This document shows positions 42,401-54,731 of a stretch of 64,000 nucleotides of DNA, one piece after another. A program made the translations under genes and the position numbers. Location of the stretch: the NCBI GenBank assembly GCA_948099385.1, contig CANUEZ040000191.1:7750001-7814000 (forward strand), in the 5' to 3' direction. Source of the DNA: Fasciola hepatica. Lineage: Eukaryota; Platyhelminthes; Trematoda; Plagiorchiida; Fasciolidae. Each line of letters begins with the position of its first letter. Positions within the stretch are counted from its first letter, which is position 1. Below the pieces are notes generated by a model. It saw nothing but the letters and a program-made list of their open reading frames with translations. It was not told the origin of the DNA and ran no database searches.

Positions 42401-43262
42401 AATTCTCTATTTATGGGCCTAAGTAAAACCAAGGCATTCCCTTATGAACAATCCACACAGATTGCTCATACAATGCAATAGAGCAGTAGCAGAGTAGATT
42501 TGTATAATATGATTCTCCATGCAGCTTGAACACTGAACTGACCATTGAAAATGATGGAAGCACTGTACAGCTGTTTGATCCGCTAAGGGAATCATGAGCA
42601 GTGCACATGGACAGAGCCCACACGGGGACACGAACAAGGGTTTGGGTGAACGAACGTCAGTCGAACACCCAAACCACAAGGCTATCCGATATGGGTCTCA
42701 ACGCTTTGTTCAACATATACACTACATGATATAGCACAATCCCCAAATTGGCTTCGGCCTCCGCATTAGCTTTGAACGGTAACAACCAAATTCTCGCACA
42801 CCGATCCAATCCTATGTTCCATCAATTCTCTATTTATGGGCCTAAGTAAAACCAAGGCATTCCCTTATGAACAATCCCCACACAGATTGCTCATACAATG
42901 CAATAGAGCAGTAGCAGAGTAGATTTGTATTATATGATTCTCCATGCAGCTTGAACACTGAACTGACCATTGAAAATGATGGAAGCACTGTACAGCTGTT
43001 TGATCCGCTAAGGGAATCATGAGCATTGCACATGGACAGAGCCCACACGGGGACACGAACAAGGGTTGGGGTGAACGAATGTCAGTCGAACACCCAAACC
43101 ACAAGGCTATCCGATATGGGTCTCAACGCTTTGTTCAAAATATACACTACATGATATAGCACAATCCCCAAATTGGCTTCGGCTTTCGCTTTCGCTTTGA
43201 ACGGTAACAACCAAATTCTCGCGCACCGATCCAATCCTATGTTCCATCAATTCTCTATTTAT
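39441..43262. repeat. Trimer HOR block, about 1,275 bp
   Basis: TTGTTCAAAATATA together with CTCGCGCACC marks the units starting 39441, 40715 and 41990 at a period of about 1,275 bp, and then 42838 two units later. The following unit in each trimer (39865, 41140, 42415) is type B; 39865 and 41140 share GATTGATCATAC, which recurs at 43263. The third unit (40290, 41565) shares ATCGGATATGGTTCTC and AACCGAATTCTCGC. Several units add GAGCAGTGCACATGG (41140, 41990, 42415). I infer two full trimers and a third with a reshuffled end. Confidence 0.82.
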
Positions 43263-43687
43263 GGGCCTAAGTAAAACCAAGGCATTCCCTTATGAACAAT
43301 CCCCACACAGATTGATCATACAATGCAATAGAGCAGTAGCAGAGTAGATTTGTATAATATGATTCTCCATGCAGTTTGAACACTGAACTGACCATTGAAA
43401 ATGATGGAAGCACTGTAAAGCTGTTTGATCCGCTAAGGGAATCATGAGCATTGCACATGGACAGAGCCCACACGGGGACACGAACAAGCGTTTGGGTGAA
43501 CGAACCTTAGTCGAACACCCAAACCACAAGGCTATCCGATATGGGTCTGAACGCTTTGTTCAACATATACACTACATGATATAGCACAATCCCCAAATTG
43601 GATTCGGATTTCGCTTTCGCTTCGAACGGTAACAACCAAATTCTCGCGCACCGATCCAATCCTATGTTCCATCACTTCTCTATTTAT

Positions 43688-46600
43688 GGGCCTAAGTAAA
43701 ACCAAGGCATTCCCTTATGAACAATCCCCACACAGATTGCTCATACAATGCAATAGAGCAGTAGCAGAGTAGATTTGTATAATATGATACTCCATGCAGC
43801 TTGAACACTGAACTGACCATTGAAAATGATGGAAGCACTGTACAGCTGTTTGATCCGCTAAGGGAATCATGAGCATTGCACATGGACAGAGCCCACACGG
43901 GGACACGAACAAGGGTTGGGGTGAACGAATGTCAGTCGAACACCCAAACCACAAGGCTATCCGATATGGGTCTCAACGCTTTGTTCAACATATACAATAC
44001 ATGATATAGCACAATCCCCAAATTGGCTTCCGCTTTCGCTTTGGCTTTGAACGGTAACAACCAAATTCTCGCACACCGATCCAATTCTATGTTCCATCAC
44101 TTCTCTATTTATGTGCCTAAGTAAAACCAAGGCATTCCCTTATGAACAATCCCCACACAGATTGCTCATACAATGCAATAGAGCAGTAGCAGAGTAGATT
44201 TGTATAATATGATTCTCCATGCAGTTTGAACACTGAACTGACCATTGAAAATGATGGAAGCACTGTACAGCTGTTTGATCCGCTAAGGGAATCATGAGCA
44301 TTGCACATGGACAGAGCCCACACGGGGACACAAACAAGGGTTTGGGTGAACGATTGTCAGTCGAACACCCAAACCACAAGGCTATCCCATATGGGTCTCA
44401 ACGCTTTGTTCAACATATACAATACATGATATAGCACAATCCCCAAATTGGATTCGGCTTTCGCTTTCGCTTTGAACGGTAACAACCAAATTCTCGCGCA
44501 ACGATCCAATCCTATGTTCCATCACTTCTCTATTTATGGGCCTAATTAAAACCAAGGCATTCCCTTATGAACAATCCCCACACAGATTGCTCATACAATG
44601 CAATAGAGCAGTAGCAGATTAGATTTGTATACTATGATACTCCATGCAGCTTGAACACTGAACTGACCATTGAAAATGATGGAAGCACTGTACAGCTGTT
44701 TGATCCGCTAAGGGAATCATGAGCATTGCACATGGACAGAGCCCACACGGGGACACGAACAAGGGTTGGGGTGAACGAACGTCAGTCGAACACCCAAACC
44801 ACAAGGCTATCCGATATGGGTCTCAACGCTTTGTTCAACATATACAATACATGATATAGCACAATCCCCAAATTGGATTCGGATTTCGCTTTCGCTTTGA
44901 ACGGTAACAACCAAATTCTCGCACACCGATCCAATCCTATGTTCCATCAATTCTCTATTTATGGGCCTAAGTAAAACCAAGGCATTCCCTTATGAACAAT
45001 CCCCACACAGATTGCTCATACAATGCAATAGAGCAGTAGCAGAGTACATTTGTATAATATGATTCTCCATGCAGCTTGAACACTGAACTGACCATTGAAA
45101 ATTATGGAAGCACTGTAGAGCTGGTTGATCCGCTAAGGGAATCATGAGCATTGCACATGGACAGAGCCCACACGGGGACACGAACAAGGGTTGGGGTGAA
45201 CGATTGTCAGTCGAACACCCAAACCACAAGGCTATCCCATATGGGTCTCAACGCTTTGTTCAACATATACAATACATGATATAGCACAATCCTCAAATTG
45301 GCTTCGGATTTCGCTTTCGCTTTGAACGGTAACAACCAAATTCTCGCGCACCGATCCAATCCTATGTTCCATCACTTCTCTATTTATGGGCCTAAGTAAA
45401 ACCAAGGCATTCCCTTATGAACAATCCCCACACAGATTGCTCATACAATGCAATAGAGCAGTAGCAGAGTAGATTTGTATTATATGATTCTCCATGCAGC
45501 TTGAACACTGAGCTGACCATTGAAAATGATGGAAGCACTGTACAGCTGTTTGATCCGCTAAGGGAATCATGAGCATTGCACATGGACAGAGCCCACACGG
45601 GGACACGAACAAGGGTTGGCTGAACGAATGTCAGTCGAACACCCAAACCACAAGGCTATCCGATATGGGTCTGAACGCTTTGTTCAACATATACACTACA
45701 TGATATAGCACAATCCCCAAATTGGATTCGGCTTTCGCTTTCGCTTTGAACGGTAACAACCAAATTCTCGCGCAACGATCCAATTCTATGTTCCATCACT
45801 TCTCTATTTATGGGCCCAATTAAAACCAAGGCATTCCCTTATGAACAATCCCCACACAGATTGCTCATACAATGCAATAGAGCAGTAGCAGAGTAGATTT
45901 GTATAATATGATACTCCATGCAGCTTGAACACTGAACTGACCATTGAAAATGATGGAAGCACTGTACAGCTGTTTGATCCGCTAAGGGAATCATGAGCAT
46001 TGCACATGGACAGAGCCCACACGGGGACACGAACAAGGGTTGGGGTGAACGATTGTCAGTCGAACACCCAAACCACAAGGCTATCCGATATGGGTCTCAA
46101 CGCTTTGTTCAACATATACAATACATGATATAGCACAATCCCCAAATTGGATTCGGCTTTCGCTTTCGCTTTGAACGGTAACAACCAAATTCTCGCACAC
46201 CGATCCAATCCTATGTTCCATCAATTCTCTATTTATGGGCCTAAGTAAAACCAAGGCATTCCCTTATGAACAATCCCCACACAGATTGCTCATACAATGC
46301 AATAGAGCAGTAGCAGAGTAGATTTGTATAATATGATTCTCCATGCAGTTTGAACACTGAACTGACCATTGAAAATGATGGAAGCACTGTACAGCTGTTT
46401 GATCCGCTAAGGGAATCATGAGCATTGCACATGGACAGAGCCCACACGGGGACACAAACAAGGGTTTGGGTGAACGATTGTCAGTCGAACACCCAAACCA
46501 CAAGGCTATCCCATATGGGTCTCAACGCTTTGTTCAACATATACAATACATGATATAGCACAATCCCCAAATTGGATTCGGCTTTCGCTTTCGCTTTGAA

Positions 46601-49209
46601 CGGTAACAACCAAATTCTCGCGCAACGATCCAATCCTATGTTCCATCACTTCTCTATTTATGGGCCTAATTAAAACCAAGGCATTCCCTTATGAACAATC
46701 CCCACACAGATTGCTCATACAATGCAATAGAGCAGTAGCAGATTAGATTTGTATACTATGATACTCCATGCAGCTTGAACACTGAACTGACCATTGAAAA
46801 TGATGGAAGCACTGTACAGCTGTTTGATCCGCTAAGGGAATCATGAGCATTGCACATGGACAGAGCCCACACGGGGACACGAACAAGGGTTGGGGTGAAC
46901 GAACGTCAGTCGAACACCCAAACCACAAGGCTATCCCATATGGGTCTCAACGCTTTGTTCAACATATACAATACATGATATAGCACAATCCCCAAATTGG
47001 ATTCGGATTTCGCTTTCGCTTTGAACGGTAACAACCAAATTCTCGCACACCGATCCAATCCTATGTTCCATCAATTCTCTATTTATGGGCCTAAGCAAAA
47101 CCAAGGCATTCCCTTATGAACAATCCCCACACAGATTGCTCATACAATGCAATAGAGCAGTAGCAGAGTAGATTTGTATAATATGATTCTCCATGCAGCT
47201 TGAACACTGAACTGACCATTGAAAATTATGGAAGCACTGTAGAGCTGGTTGATCCGCTAAGGGAATCATGAGCATTGCACATGGACAGAGCCCACACGGG
47301 GACACGAACAAGGGTTGGGGTGAACGATTGTCAGTCGAACACCCAAACCACAAGGCTATCCCATATGGGTCTCAACGCTTTGTTCAACATATACACTACA
47401 TGATATAGCACAATCCTCAAATTGGCTTCGGATTTCGCTTTCGCTTTGAACGGTAACAACCAAATTCTCGCGCACCGATCCAATCCTATGTTCCATCACT
47501 TCTCTATTTATGGGCCTAAGTAAAACCAAGGCATTCCCTTATGAACAATCCCCACACAGATTGCTCATACAATGCAATAGAGCAGTAGCAGAGTAGATTT
47601 GTATTATATGATTCTCCATGCAGCTTGAACACTGAGCTGACCATTGAAAATGATGGAAGCACTGTACAGCTGTTTGATCCGCTAAGGGAATCATGAGCAT
47701 TGCACATGGACAGAGCCCACACGGGGACACGAACAAGGGTTGGCTGAACGAATGTCAGTCGAACACCCAAACCACAAGGCTATCCGATATGGGTCTGAAC
47801 GCTTTGTTCAACATATACACTACATGATATAGCACAATCCCCAAATTGGATTCGGCTTTCGCTTTCGCTTTGAACGGTAACAACCAAATTCTCGCGCAAC
47901 GATCCAATTCTATGTTCCATCACTTCTCTATTTATGGGCCCAATTAAAACCAAGGCATTCCCTTATGAACAATCCCCACACAGATTGCTCATACAATGCA
48001 ATAGAGCAGTAGCAGATTAGATTTGTATAATATGATACTCCATGCAGCTTGAACACTGAACTGACCATTGAAAATGATGGAAGCACTGTACAGCTGTTTG
48101 ATCCGCTAAGGGAATCATGAGCATTGCACATGGACAGAGCCCACACGGGGACACGAACAAAGGTTTGGGTGAACGAACGTCAGTCGAACACCCAAACCAC
48201 AAAGCTATCCGATATGGGTCTCAACGCTTTGTTCAACATATACAATACATGATATAGCACAATCCCCAAATTGGATTCGGATTTCGCTTTCGCTTTGAAC
48301 GGTAACAACCAAATTCTCGCACACCGATCCAATCCTATGTTCCATCAATTCTCTATTTATGGGCCTAAGTAAAACCAAGGCATTCCCTTATGAACAATCC
48401 CCACACAGATTGCTCATACAATGCAATAGAGCAGTAGCAGAGTAGATTTGTATAATATGATTCTCCATGCAGCTTGAACACTGAACTGACCATTGAAAAT
48501 TATGGATGCACTTTAGAGCTGGTTGATCCGCTAAGGGAATCATGAGCATTGCACATGGACAGAGCCCACACGGGGACACGAACAAGGGTTGGGGTGAACG
48601 ATTGTCAGTCGAACACCCAAACCACAAGGCTATCCCATATGGGTCTCAACGCTTTGTTCAACATATACAATACATGATATAGCACAATCCCCAAATTGGA
48701 TTCGGCTTTCGCTTTCGCTTTGAACGGTAACAACCAAATTCTCGCACACCGATCCAATCCTATGTTCGATCAATTCTCTATTTATGGGCCTAAGTAAAAC
48801 CAAGGCATTCCCTTATGAACAATCCCCACACAGATTGCTCATACAATGCAATAGAGCAGTAGCAGAGTAGATTTGTATTATATGATTCTCCATGCAGCTT
48901 GAACACTGAGCTGACCATTGAAAATGATGGAAGCACTGTACAGCTGTTTGATCCGCTAAGGGAATCATGAGCATTGCACATGGACAGAGCCCACACGGGG
49001 ACACGAACAAGGGTTGGCTGAACGAATGTCAGTCGAACACCCAAACCACAAGGCTATCCGATATGGGTCTGAACGCTTTGTTCAACATATACACTACATG
49101 ATATAGCACAATCCCCAAATTGGCTTCGGCTTTCGCTTTCGCTTTGAACGGTAACAACCAAATTCTCGTACACCGATCCAATCCTATGTTCCATCACTTC
49201 TCTATTTAT
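43688..49209. repeat. 2,124-bp pentamer duplication overlapped by a 1,274-bp trimer shift
   Basis: Units 43688, 44113, 44538, 44963, 45388 and 45812 match 45812, 46237, 46662, 47087, 47512 and 47936 at an offset of 2,124 bp. Markers are ATGATACTCCATG, GCAGTTTGAACAC with ACACAAACAAGGG, GTATACTATGATACTCC, GTAGAGCTGGTTG, CACTGAGCTGACC with GGGTTGGCTGAACG (a 1-bp-short unit), and GGGCCCAATTAAAACC. Units 47087 and 47512 then recur at 48361 and 48786, offset 1,274 bp, again with GAGCTGACC and GGTTGGCTGAACG. The GGTTGGCTGAACG unit thus occurs three times, at 45388, 47512 and 48786. Confidence 0.9.
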
Positions 49210-52200
49210 GGGCCTAAGTAAAACCAAGGCATTCCCTTATGAACAATCCCCACACAGATTGCTCATACAATGCAATAGAGCAGTAGCAGAGTAGATTTGT
49301 ATAATATGATTCTCCATGCAGCTTGAACACTGAGCTGACCATTGAAAATGATGGAAGCACTGTACAGCTGGTTGATCCGCTAAGGGAATCATGAGCATTG
49401 CACATGGACAGAGCCCACACGGGGACACGAACAAGGGTTTGGGTGAACGATTGTCAGTCGAACACCCAAACCACAAGGCTATCCGATATGGGTCTGAACG
49501 CTTTGTTCAACATATACAATACATGATATAGCACAATCCCCAAATTGGATTCGGATTTCGCTTTCGCTTTGAACGGTAACAACCAAATTCTCGCACACCG
49601 ATCCAATCCTATGTTCCATCACTTCTCTATTTATGGGCCTAAGTAAAACCAAGGCATTCCCTTATGAACAATCCCCACACAGATTGCTCACACAATGCAA
49701 TAGAGCAGTAGCAGATTAGATTTGTATAATCTGATTCTCCATGCAGCTTGAACACTGAACTGACCATTGAAAATGATGGAAGCACTGTAGAGCTGGTTGA
49801 TCCGCTAAGGGAATCATGAGCATTGCACATGGACAGAGCCCACACGGGGACACGAACAAGGGTTTGGGTGAACGATTGTCAGTCGAACACCCAAACCACA
49901 AGGCTATCCCATATGGGTCTGAACGCTTTGTTCAACATATACAATACATGATATAGCACAATCCTCAAATTGGCTTCGGCTTTCGCTTTCGCTTTGAACG
50001 GTAACAGCCAAATTCTCGCGCACCGATCCAATCCTATGTTCCATCACTTCTCTATTTATGGGCCTAAGTAAAACCAAGGCATTCCCTTATGAACAATCCC
50101 CACACAGATTGCTCATACATTGCAATAGAGCAGTAGCAGAGTAGATTTGTATAATATGATTCTCCATGCAGCTTGAACACTGAACTGACCATTGAAAATT
50201 ATGGAAGCACTGTACAGCTGTTTGATCCGCTAGGGGAATCATGAGCATCGCACATGGACAGAGCCCACACGGGGACACGAACAAGGGTTTGGGTGAACGA
50301 ATGTCAGTCGAACACCCAAACCACAAGGCTATCCGATATGGGTCTCAACGCTTTGTTCAACATATACAATACATGATATAGCACAATCCCCAAATTGGCT
50401 TCGGCGTTCGCTTTCGCTTTGAACGGTAACAACCAAATTCTCGCGCACCGATCCTATCCTATGTTCCATCACTTCTCTATTTATGGGCCTAAGTAAAACC
50501 AAGGCATTCCCTTATGAACAATCCCCACACAGATTGCTCATACAATGCAATAGAGCAGTAGCAGAGTAGATTTGTATAATATGATACTCCAAGCAGCTTG
50601 AACACTGAACTGACCATTGAAAATGATGGAAGCACTGTACAGCTGTTTGATCCGCTAAGGGAATCATGAGCATTGCACATGGACAGAGCCCACACGGGGA
50701 CACGAACATGGGTTTGGGTGAACGATTGTCAGTCGAACACCCAAACCACAAGGCTATCCGATGTGGGTCTGAACGCTTTGTTCAACATATTCAATACATG
50801 ATATAGCACAATCCCCAAATTGGCTTCGGCTTTCGCTTTCGCTTTGAACGGTAACAACCAAATTCTCGCACACCGATCCAATCCTATGTTCCATCACTTC
50901 TCTTTTTATGGGCCTAAGTAAAACCAAGGCATTCCCTTATGAACAATCCCCACACAGATTGCTCATACAATGCAATAGAGCAGTAGCAGAGTAGATTTGT
51001 ATAATATGATTCTCCATGCAGCTTGAACACTGAACTGACCATTGAAAATGATGGAAGCACTGTACAGCTGTTTGATCCGCTAAGGGAATCATGAGCATTG
51101 CACATGGACAGATCCCACACGGAGACACGAACAAGGGTTGGGGTGAACGATTGTCAGTCGAACACCCAAACCACAAGGCTATCCGATATGGGTCTCAACG
51201 CTTTGTTCAACATATACAATACATGATATAGCACAATCCCCAAATTGGATTCGGATTTCGCTTTCGCTTTGAACGGTAACAACCAAATTCTCGCACACCG
51301 ATCCAATCCTATGTTCCATCACTTCTCTATTTATGGGCCTAAGTAAAACCAAGGCATTCCCTTATGAACAATCCCCACACAGATTGCTCATACAATGCAA
51401 TAGAGCAGTAGCAGAGTAGATTTGTATAATATGATTCTCCATGCAGCTTGAACACTGAACTGACCATTGAAAATTATGGAAGCACTGTACAGCTGTTTGA
51501 TCCGCTAAGGGAATCATGAGCATTGCACATGGACAGAGCCCACACGGGGACGCGAACAAGGGTTGGGGTGAACGAATGTCAGTCGAACACCCAAACCACA
51601 AGGCTATCCCATATGGATCTGAACGCTTTGTTCAACATATACACTACATGATATAGCACAATCCCCAAATTGGATTCGGCTTTCGCTTTCGCTTTGAACG
51701 GTAACAACCAAATTCTCGCACACCGATCCAATCCTATGTTCCATCTTTTCTCTATTTATGGGCCTAAGTAAAACAAAGGCATTCCCTTATGAACAATCTC
51801 CACACAGATTGCTCATACAATGCAATAGAGCAGTAGCAGAGTAGATTTGTATAATATGATTCTCCATGCAGCTTGAACACTGAACTGACCATTGAAAATG
51901 ATGGAAGCACTGTACAGCTGTTTGATCCGCTAAGGGAATCATGAGCATTGCACATGGACAGAGCGCACACGGAGACACGAACAAGGGTTTGGGTGAACGA
52001 TTGTCAGTCGAACACCCAAACCACAAGGCTATCCGATATGGGTCTCAACGCTTTGTTCAACATATACAATACATGATATAGCACAATCCCCAAATTGGAT
52101 TCGGCTTTCGCTTTCGCTTTGAACGGTAACAACGAAATTCTCGCACACCGATCCAATCCTATGTTCCATCACTTCTCTATTTATGGGCCTAAGTAAAACC

Positions 52201-53257
52201 AGGGCATTCCCTTATGAACAATCCACACAGATTGCTCATACAATGCAATAGAGCAGTAGCAGAGTAGATTTGTATTATATGATTCTCCATGCAGCTTGAA
52301 CACTGAACTGACAATTGAAAATGATGGAAGCACTGTACAGCTGTTTGATCCGCTAAGGGAATCATGAGCATTGCACATGGACAGAGCCCACACGGGGACA
52401 CGAACAAGGGTTGGGGTGAACGAATGTCAGTCGAACACCCAAACCACAAGGCTATCCGATATGGGTCTCAACGCTTTGTTCAACATATACAATACATGAT
52501 ATAACACAATCCCCAAATTGGATTCGGCTTTCGCTTTCGCTTTGAACGGTAACAACCAAATTCTCGCACACCGATCCAATCCTATGTTCCATCACTTCTC
52601 TATTTATGGGCTAAGTAAAACCAAGGCATTCCCTTATGAACAATCCCCACACAGAATGCTCATACAATGCAATATAGCAGTAGCAGAGTAGATTTGTATT
52701 ATATGATTCTCCATGCAGCTTGAACACTGAACTGACCATTGAAAATTATGGAAGCACTGTACAGCTGTTTGATCCGCTAAGGGAATCATGAGCATTGCAC
52801 ATGGACAGAACCCACACGGAGACACGAACAAGGGTTGGGGTTAACGATTGTCAGTCGAACACCCAAACCACAAGGCTATCCGATATGGGTCTCAACGCTT
52901 TGTTCAACATATACAATACATGATATAGCACAATCCCCAAATTGGCTTCGGATTTCGCTTTCGCTTTGAACGGTAACAACCAAATTCTCGCACACCGATC
53001 CAATCCTATGTTCCATCACTTCTCTATTTATGGGCCTAAGTAAAACCAAGGCATTCCCTTATGAACAATCCCCACACAGATTGCTCATACAATGCAATAG
53101 AGCAGTAGCAGAGTAGATTTGTATAATATGATTCTCCATGCAGCTTGAACACTGAACTGACCATTGAAAATGATGGAAGCACTGTAGAGCTGTTTGATCC
53201 GCTAAGGGAATCATGAGCATTGCACATGGACAGAGCCCACACGGGGACACGAACAAG

Positions 53258-53300
53258 GTTCGGGGTTAACATTTCTCACTAGAAAACCCAAACGATAAGT
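53258..53300. repeat. Highly divergent patch within a monomer (copy 1)
   Basis: Over about 42 bp this copy differs from the array norm at about 13 positions without any indel. It reads TTAACATTTCTCACTAG and AAACGATAAGTC where other units read TGAACGAATGTCAGTCG and AAACCACAAGGC. Sequence immediately on both sides is ordinary. The length match shows it is homologous to the same monomer segment, probably from an older or different subfamily, moved in by gene conversion or unequal exchange. Confidence 0.8.
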
Positions 53301-54306
53301 CTATCCGATATGGGTCTCAACGCTTTGTTCAACATATACACTACATGATATAGCACAATCCCCAAATGGGCTTCGGCTTTCGCTTTCGCTTTGAACGGTA
53401 ACAATCAAATTCTCGCACACCGATCCAATCCTATGTTCCATCACTTCTCTATTTATGGGCCTAAGTAAAACCAAGGCATTCCCTTATGCACAATCCCCAC
53501 ACAGATTGCTCATACAATGCAATAGAGCAGTAGCAGATTAGATTTGTATAATATGATTCTCCATGCAGCTTGAACACTGAACTGACCATTGAAAATGATG
53601 GAAGCACTGTACAGCTGTTTGATCCGCTAAGGGAATCATGAGCATTGCACATGGACAGAGCCCACACGGGGACACGAACAAGGGTTGGGGTGAACGAATG
53701 TCAGTCGAACACCCAAACCACAAGGCTATCCGATATGGGTCTCAACGCTTTGTTCAACATATACAATACATGATATAGCACAATCCCCAAATTGGATTCG
53801 GCTTTCGCTTTCGCTTTGAAAGGTAACAACCAAATTCTCGCACACCGATCCAATCCTATGTTCCATTATTTCTCTATTTATGGGCCTATGTAAAACCAAG
53901 GCATTCCCTTATGAACAATCCCCACACAGATTGCTCATACAATGCAATAGAGCAGTAGCAGAGTAGATTTGTATAATATGATTCTCCATGCAGCTTGAAC
54001 ACTGAACTGACCATTGAAAATGATGGAAGCACTGTACAGCTGTTTGATCCGCTAAGGGAATCATGAGCATTGCACATGGACAGAGCCCACACGGGGACAC
54101 GAACAAGGGTTGGGGTGAACGAATGTCAGTCGAACACCCAAACCACAAGGCTATCCGATATGGGTCTCAACGCTTTGTTCAACATATACACTACATGATA
54201 TAGCACAATCCCCAAATTGGATTCGGCTTTCGCTTTCGCTTTGAACGGTAACAACCAAATTCTCGCACACCGATCCAATCCTATGTTCCATCACTTCTCT
54301 ATTTAT

Positions 54307-54731
54307 GGGCCTAAGTAAAACCAAGGCATTCCCTTATGAACAATCCCCACACAGATTGCTCATACAATGCAATAGAGCAGTAGCAGAGTAGATTTGTATT
54401 ATATGATTCTCCATGCAGCTTGAACACTGAACTGACCATTGAAAATGATGGAAGCACTGTACAGCTGTTTGATCCGCTAAGGGAATCATGAGCATTGCAC
54501 ATGGACAGAGCCCACACGGGGACACGAACAAGGGTTGGGGTGAACGATTGTCAGTCGAACACCCAAACCACAAGGCTATCCGATATGGGTCTGAACGCTT
54601 TGTTCAACATATACAATACATGATATAGCACAATCCCCAAATTGGATTCGGCTTTCGCTTTCGCTTTGAACGGTAACAACCAAATTCTCGCACACCGATC
54701 CAATCCTATGTTCCATCACTTCTCTATTTAT
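54307..54731. repeat. Representative complete 425-bp monomer
   Basis: This unit serves as a type specimen. Offsets from its first G are as follows. An A/T-rich left part (about 1-165) holds the CCCCACAC length polymorphism and the ACTGTACAGCTGT palindromic cluster, and contains no CpG in this form. A very conserved core at about 160-205 spans TTGATCCGCTAAGGGAATC and the following GAGCATTGCACATGG. A G-rich segment (ACACGGGGACAC, then GGGTTGGGGTGAAC) follows. Next comes the variable site GAACGAATG/GAACGATTG/GAACGAACG (GATTG in this copy), then CCGATATGGGTCTSAACG, the class-defining TTCGGC stretch near 345, and the conserved CTCGCACACCGATCC end. Two GATC sites per unit, roughly 226 and 197-199 bp apart, are kept in most copies. 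The start point is arbitrary because the array is circularly permuted. Confidence 0.9.
54659..54675 (+). other. Degenerate CENP-B-box-like 17-mer, one example of a motif in type A monomers
   Basis: The sequence TTTCGCTTTGAACGGTA recurs once in most type A monomers. Aligned to the known mammalian CENP-B box (YTTCGTTGGAARCGGGA), I count 12 of 17 matches. At the nine positions usually regarded as essential (TTCG, A, CGGG), seven match, with the central A read as G and the last G read as T. Type B monomers read CATTAGCTTTGAACGGTA and lose the TTCG half. Units with CTTTGGCTTTG lose it too. The match is imperfect, so binding by a CENP-B-like or pogo-transposase-derived protein is speculative. Confidence 0.25.

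Larger units (their letters stand above)
14315..42785. repeat. Zone containing type B monomers (CCTCCGCATTAGC class)
   Basis: In most of the array the stretch following TTCGG reads CTTTCGCTTTCGCTTTGAAC. In about 35 units of this zone it reads CCTCCGCATTAGCTTTGAAC, or a close variant with ACTTTG, ATCTTTG, CTACGC or CCACCGC. The first instance lies near 14315-14335 (unit 13972) and the last near 42745-42770 (unit 42415). None occurs in the first 14.3 kb or the last 21 kb. The change is a cluster of about six substitutions without length change, so it behaves as one haplotype rather than independent mutations. Type B units are interspersed with type A, often in HOR-specific positions. Confidence 0.88.

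Noticed and set aside
54307..54731. 9-bp inverted repeat ATTCCCTTA / TAAGGGAAT about 140 bp apart in each monomer
   Set aside because: One 9-bp inverted match is not unexpected by chance in a 425-bp unit. The arms do not extend, and it does not look like a terminal inverted repeat.
54307..54731. Telomere-like ACCCAAACC sequence
   Set aside because: It occurs once per monomer inside a unique context and is not iterated, so it is not a telomeric repeat.
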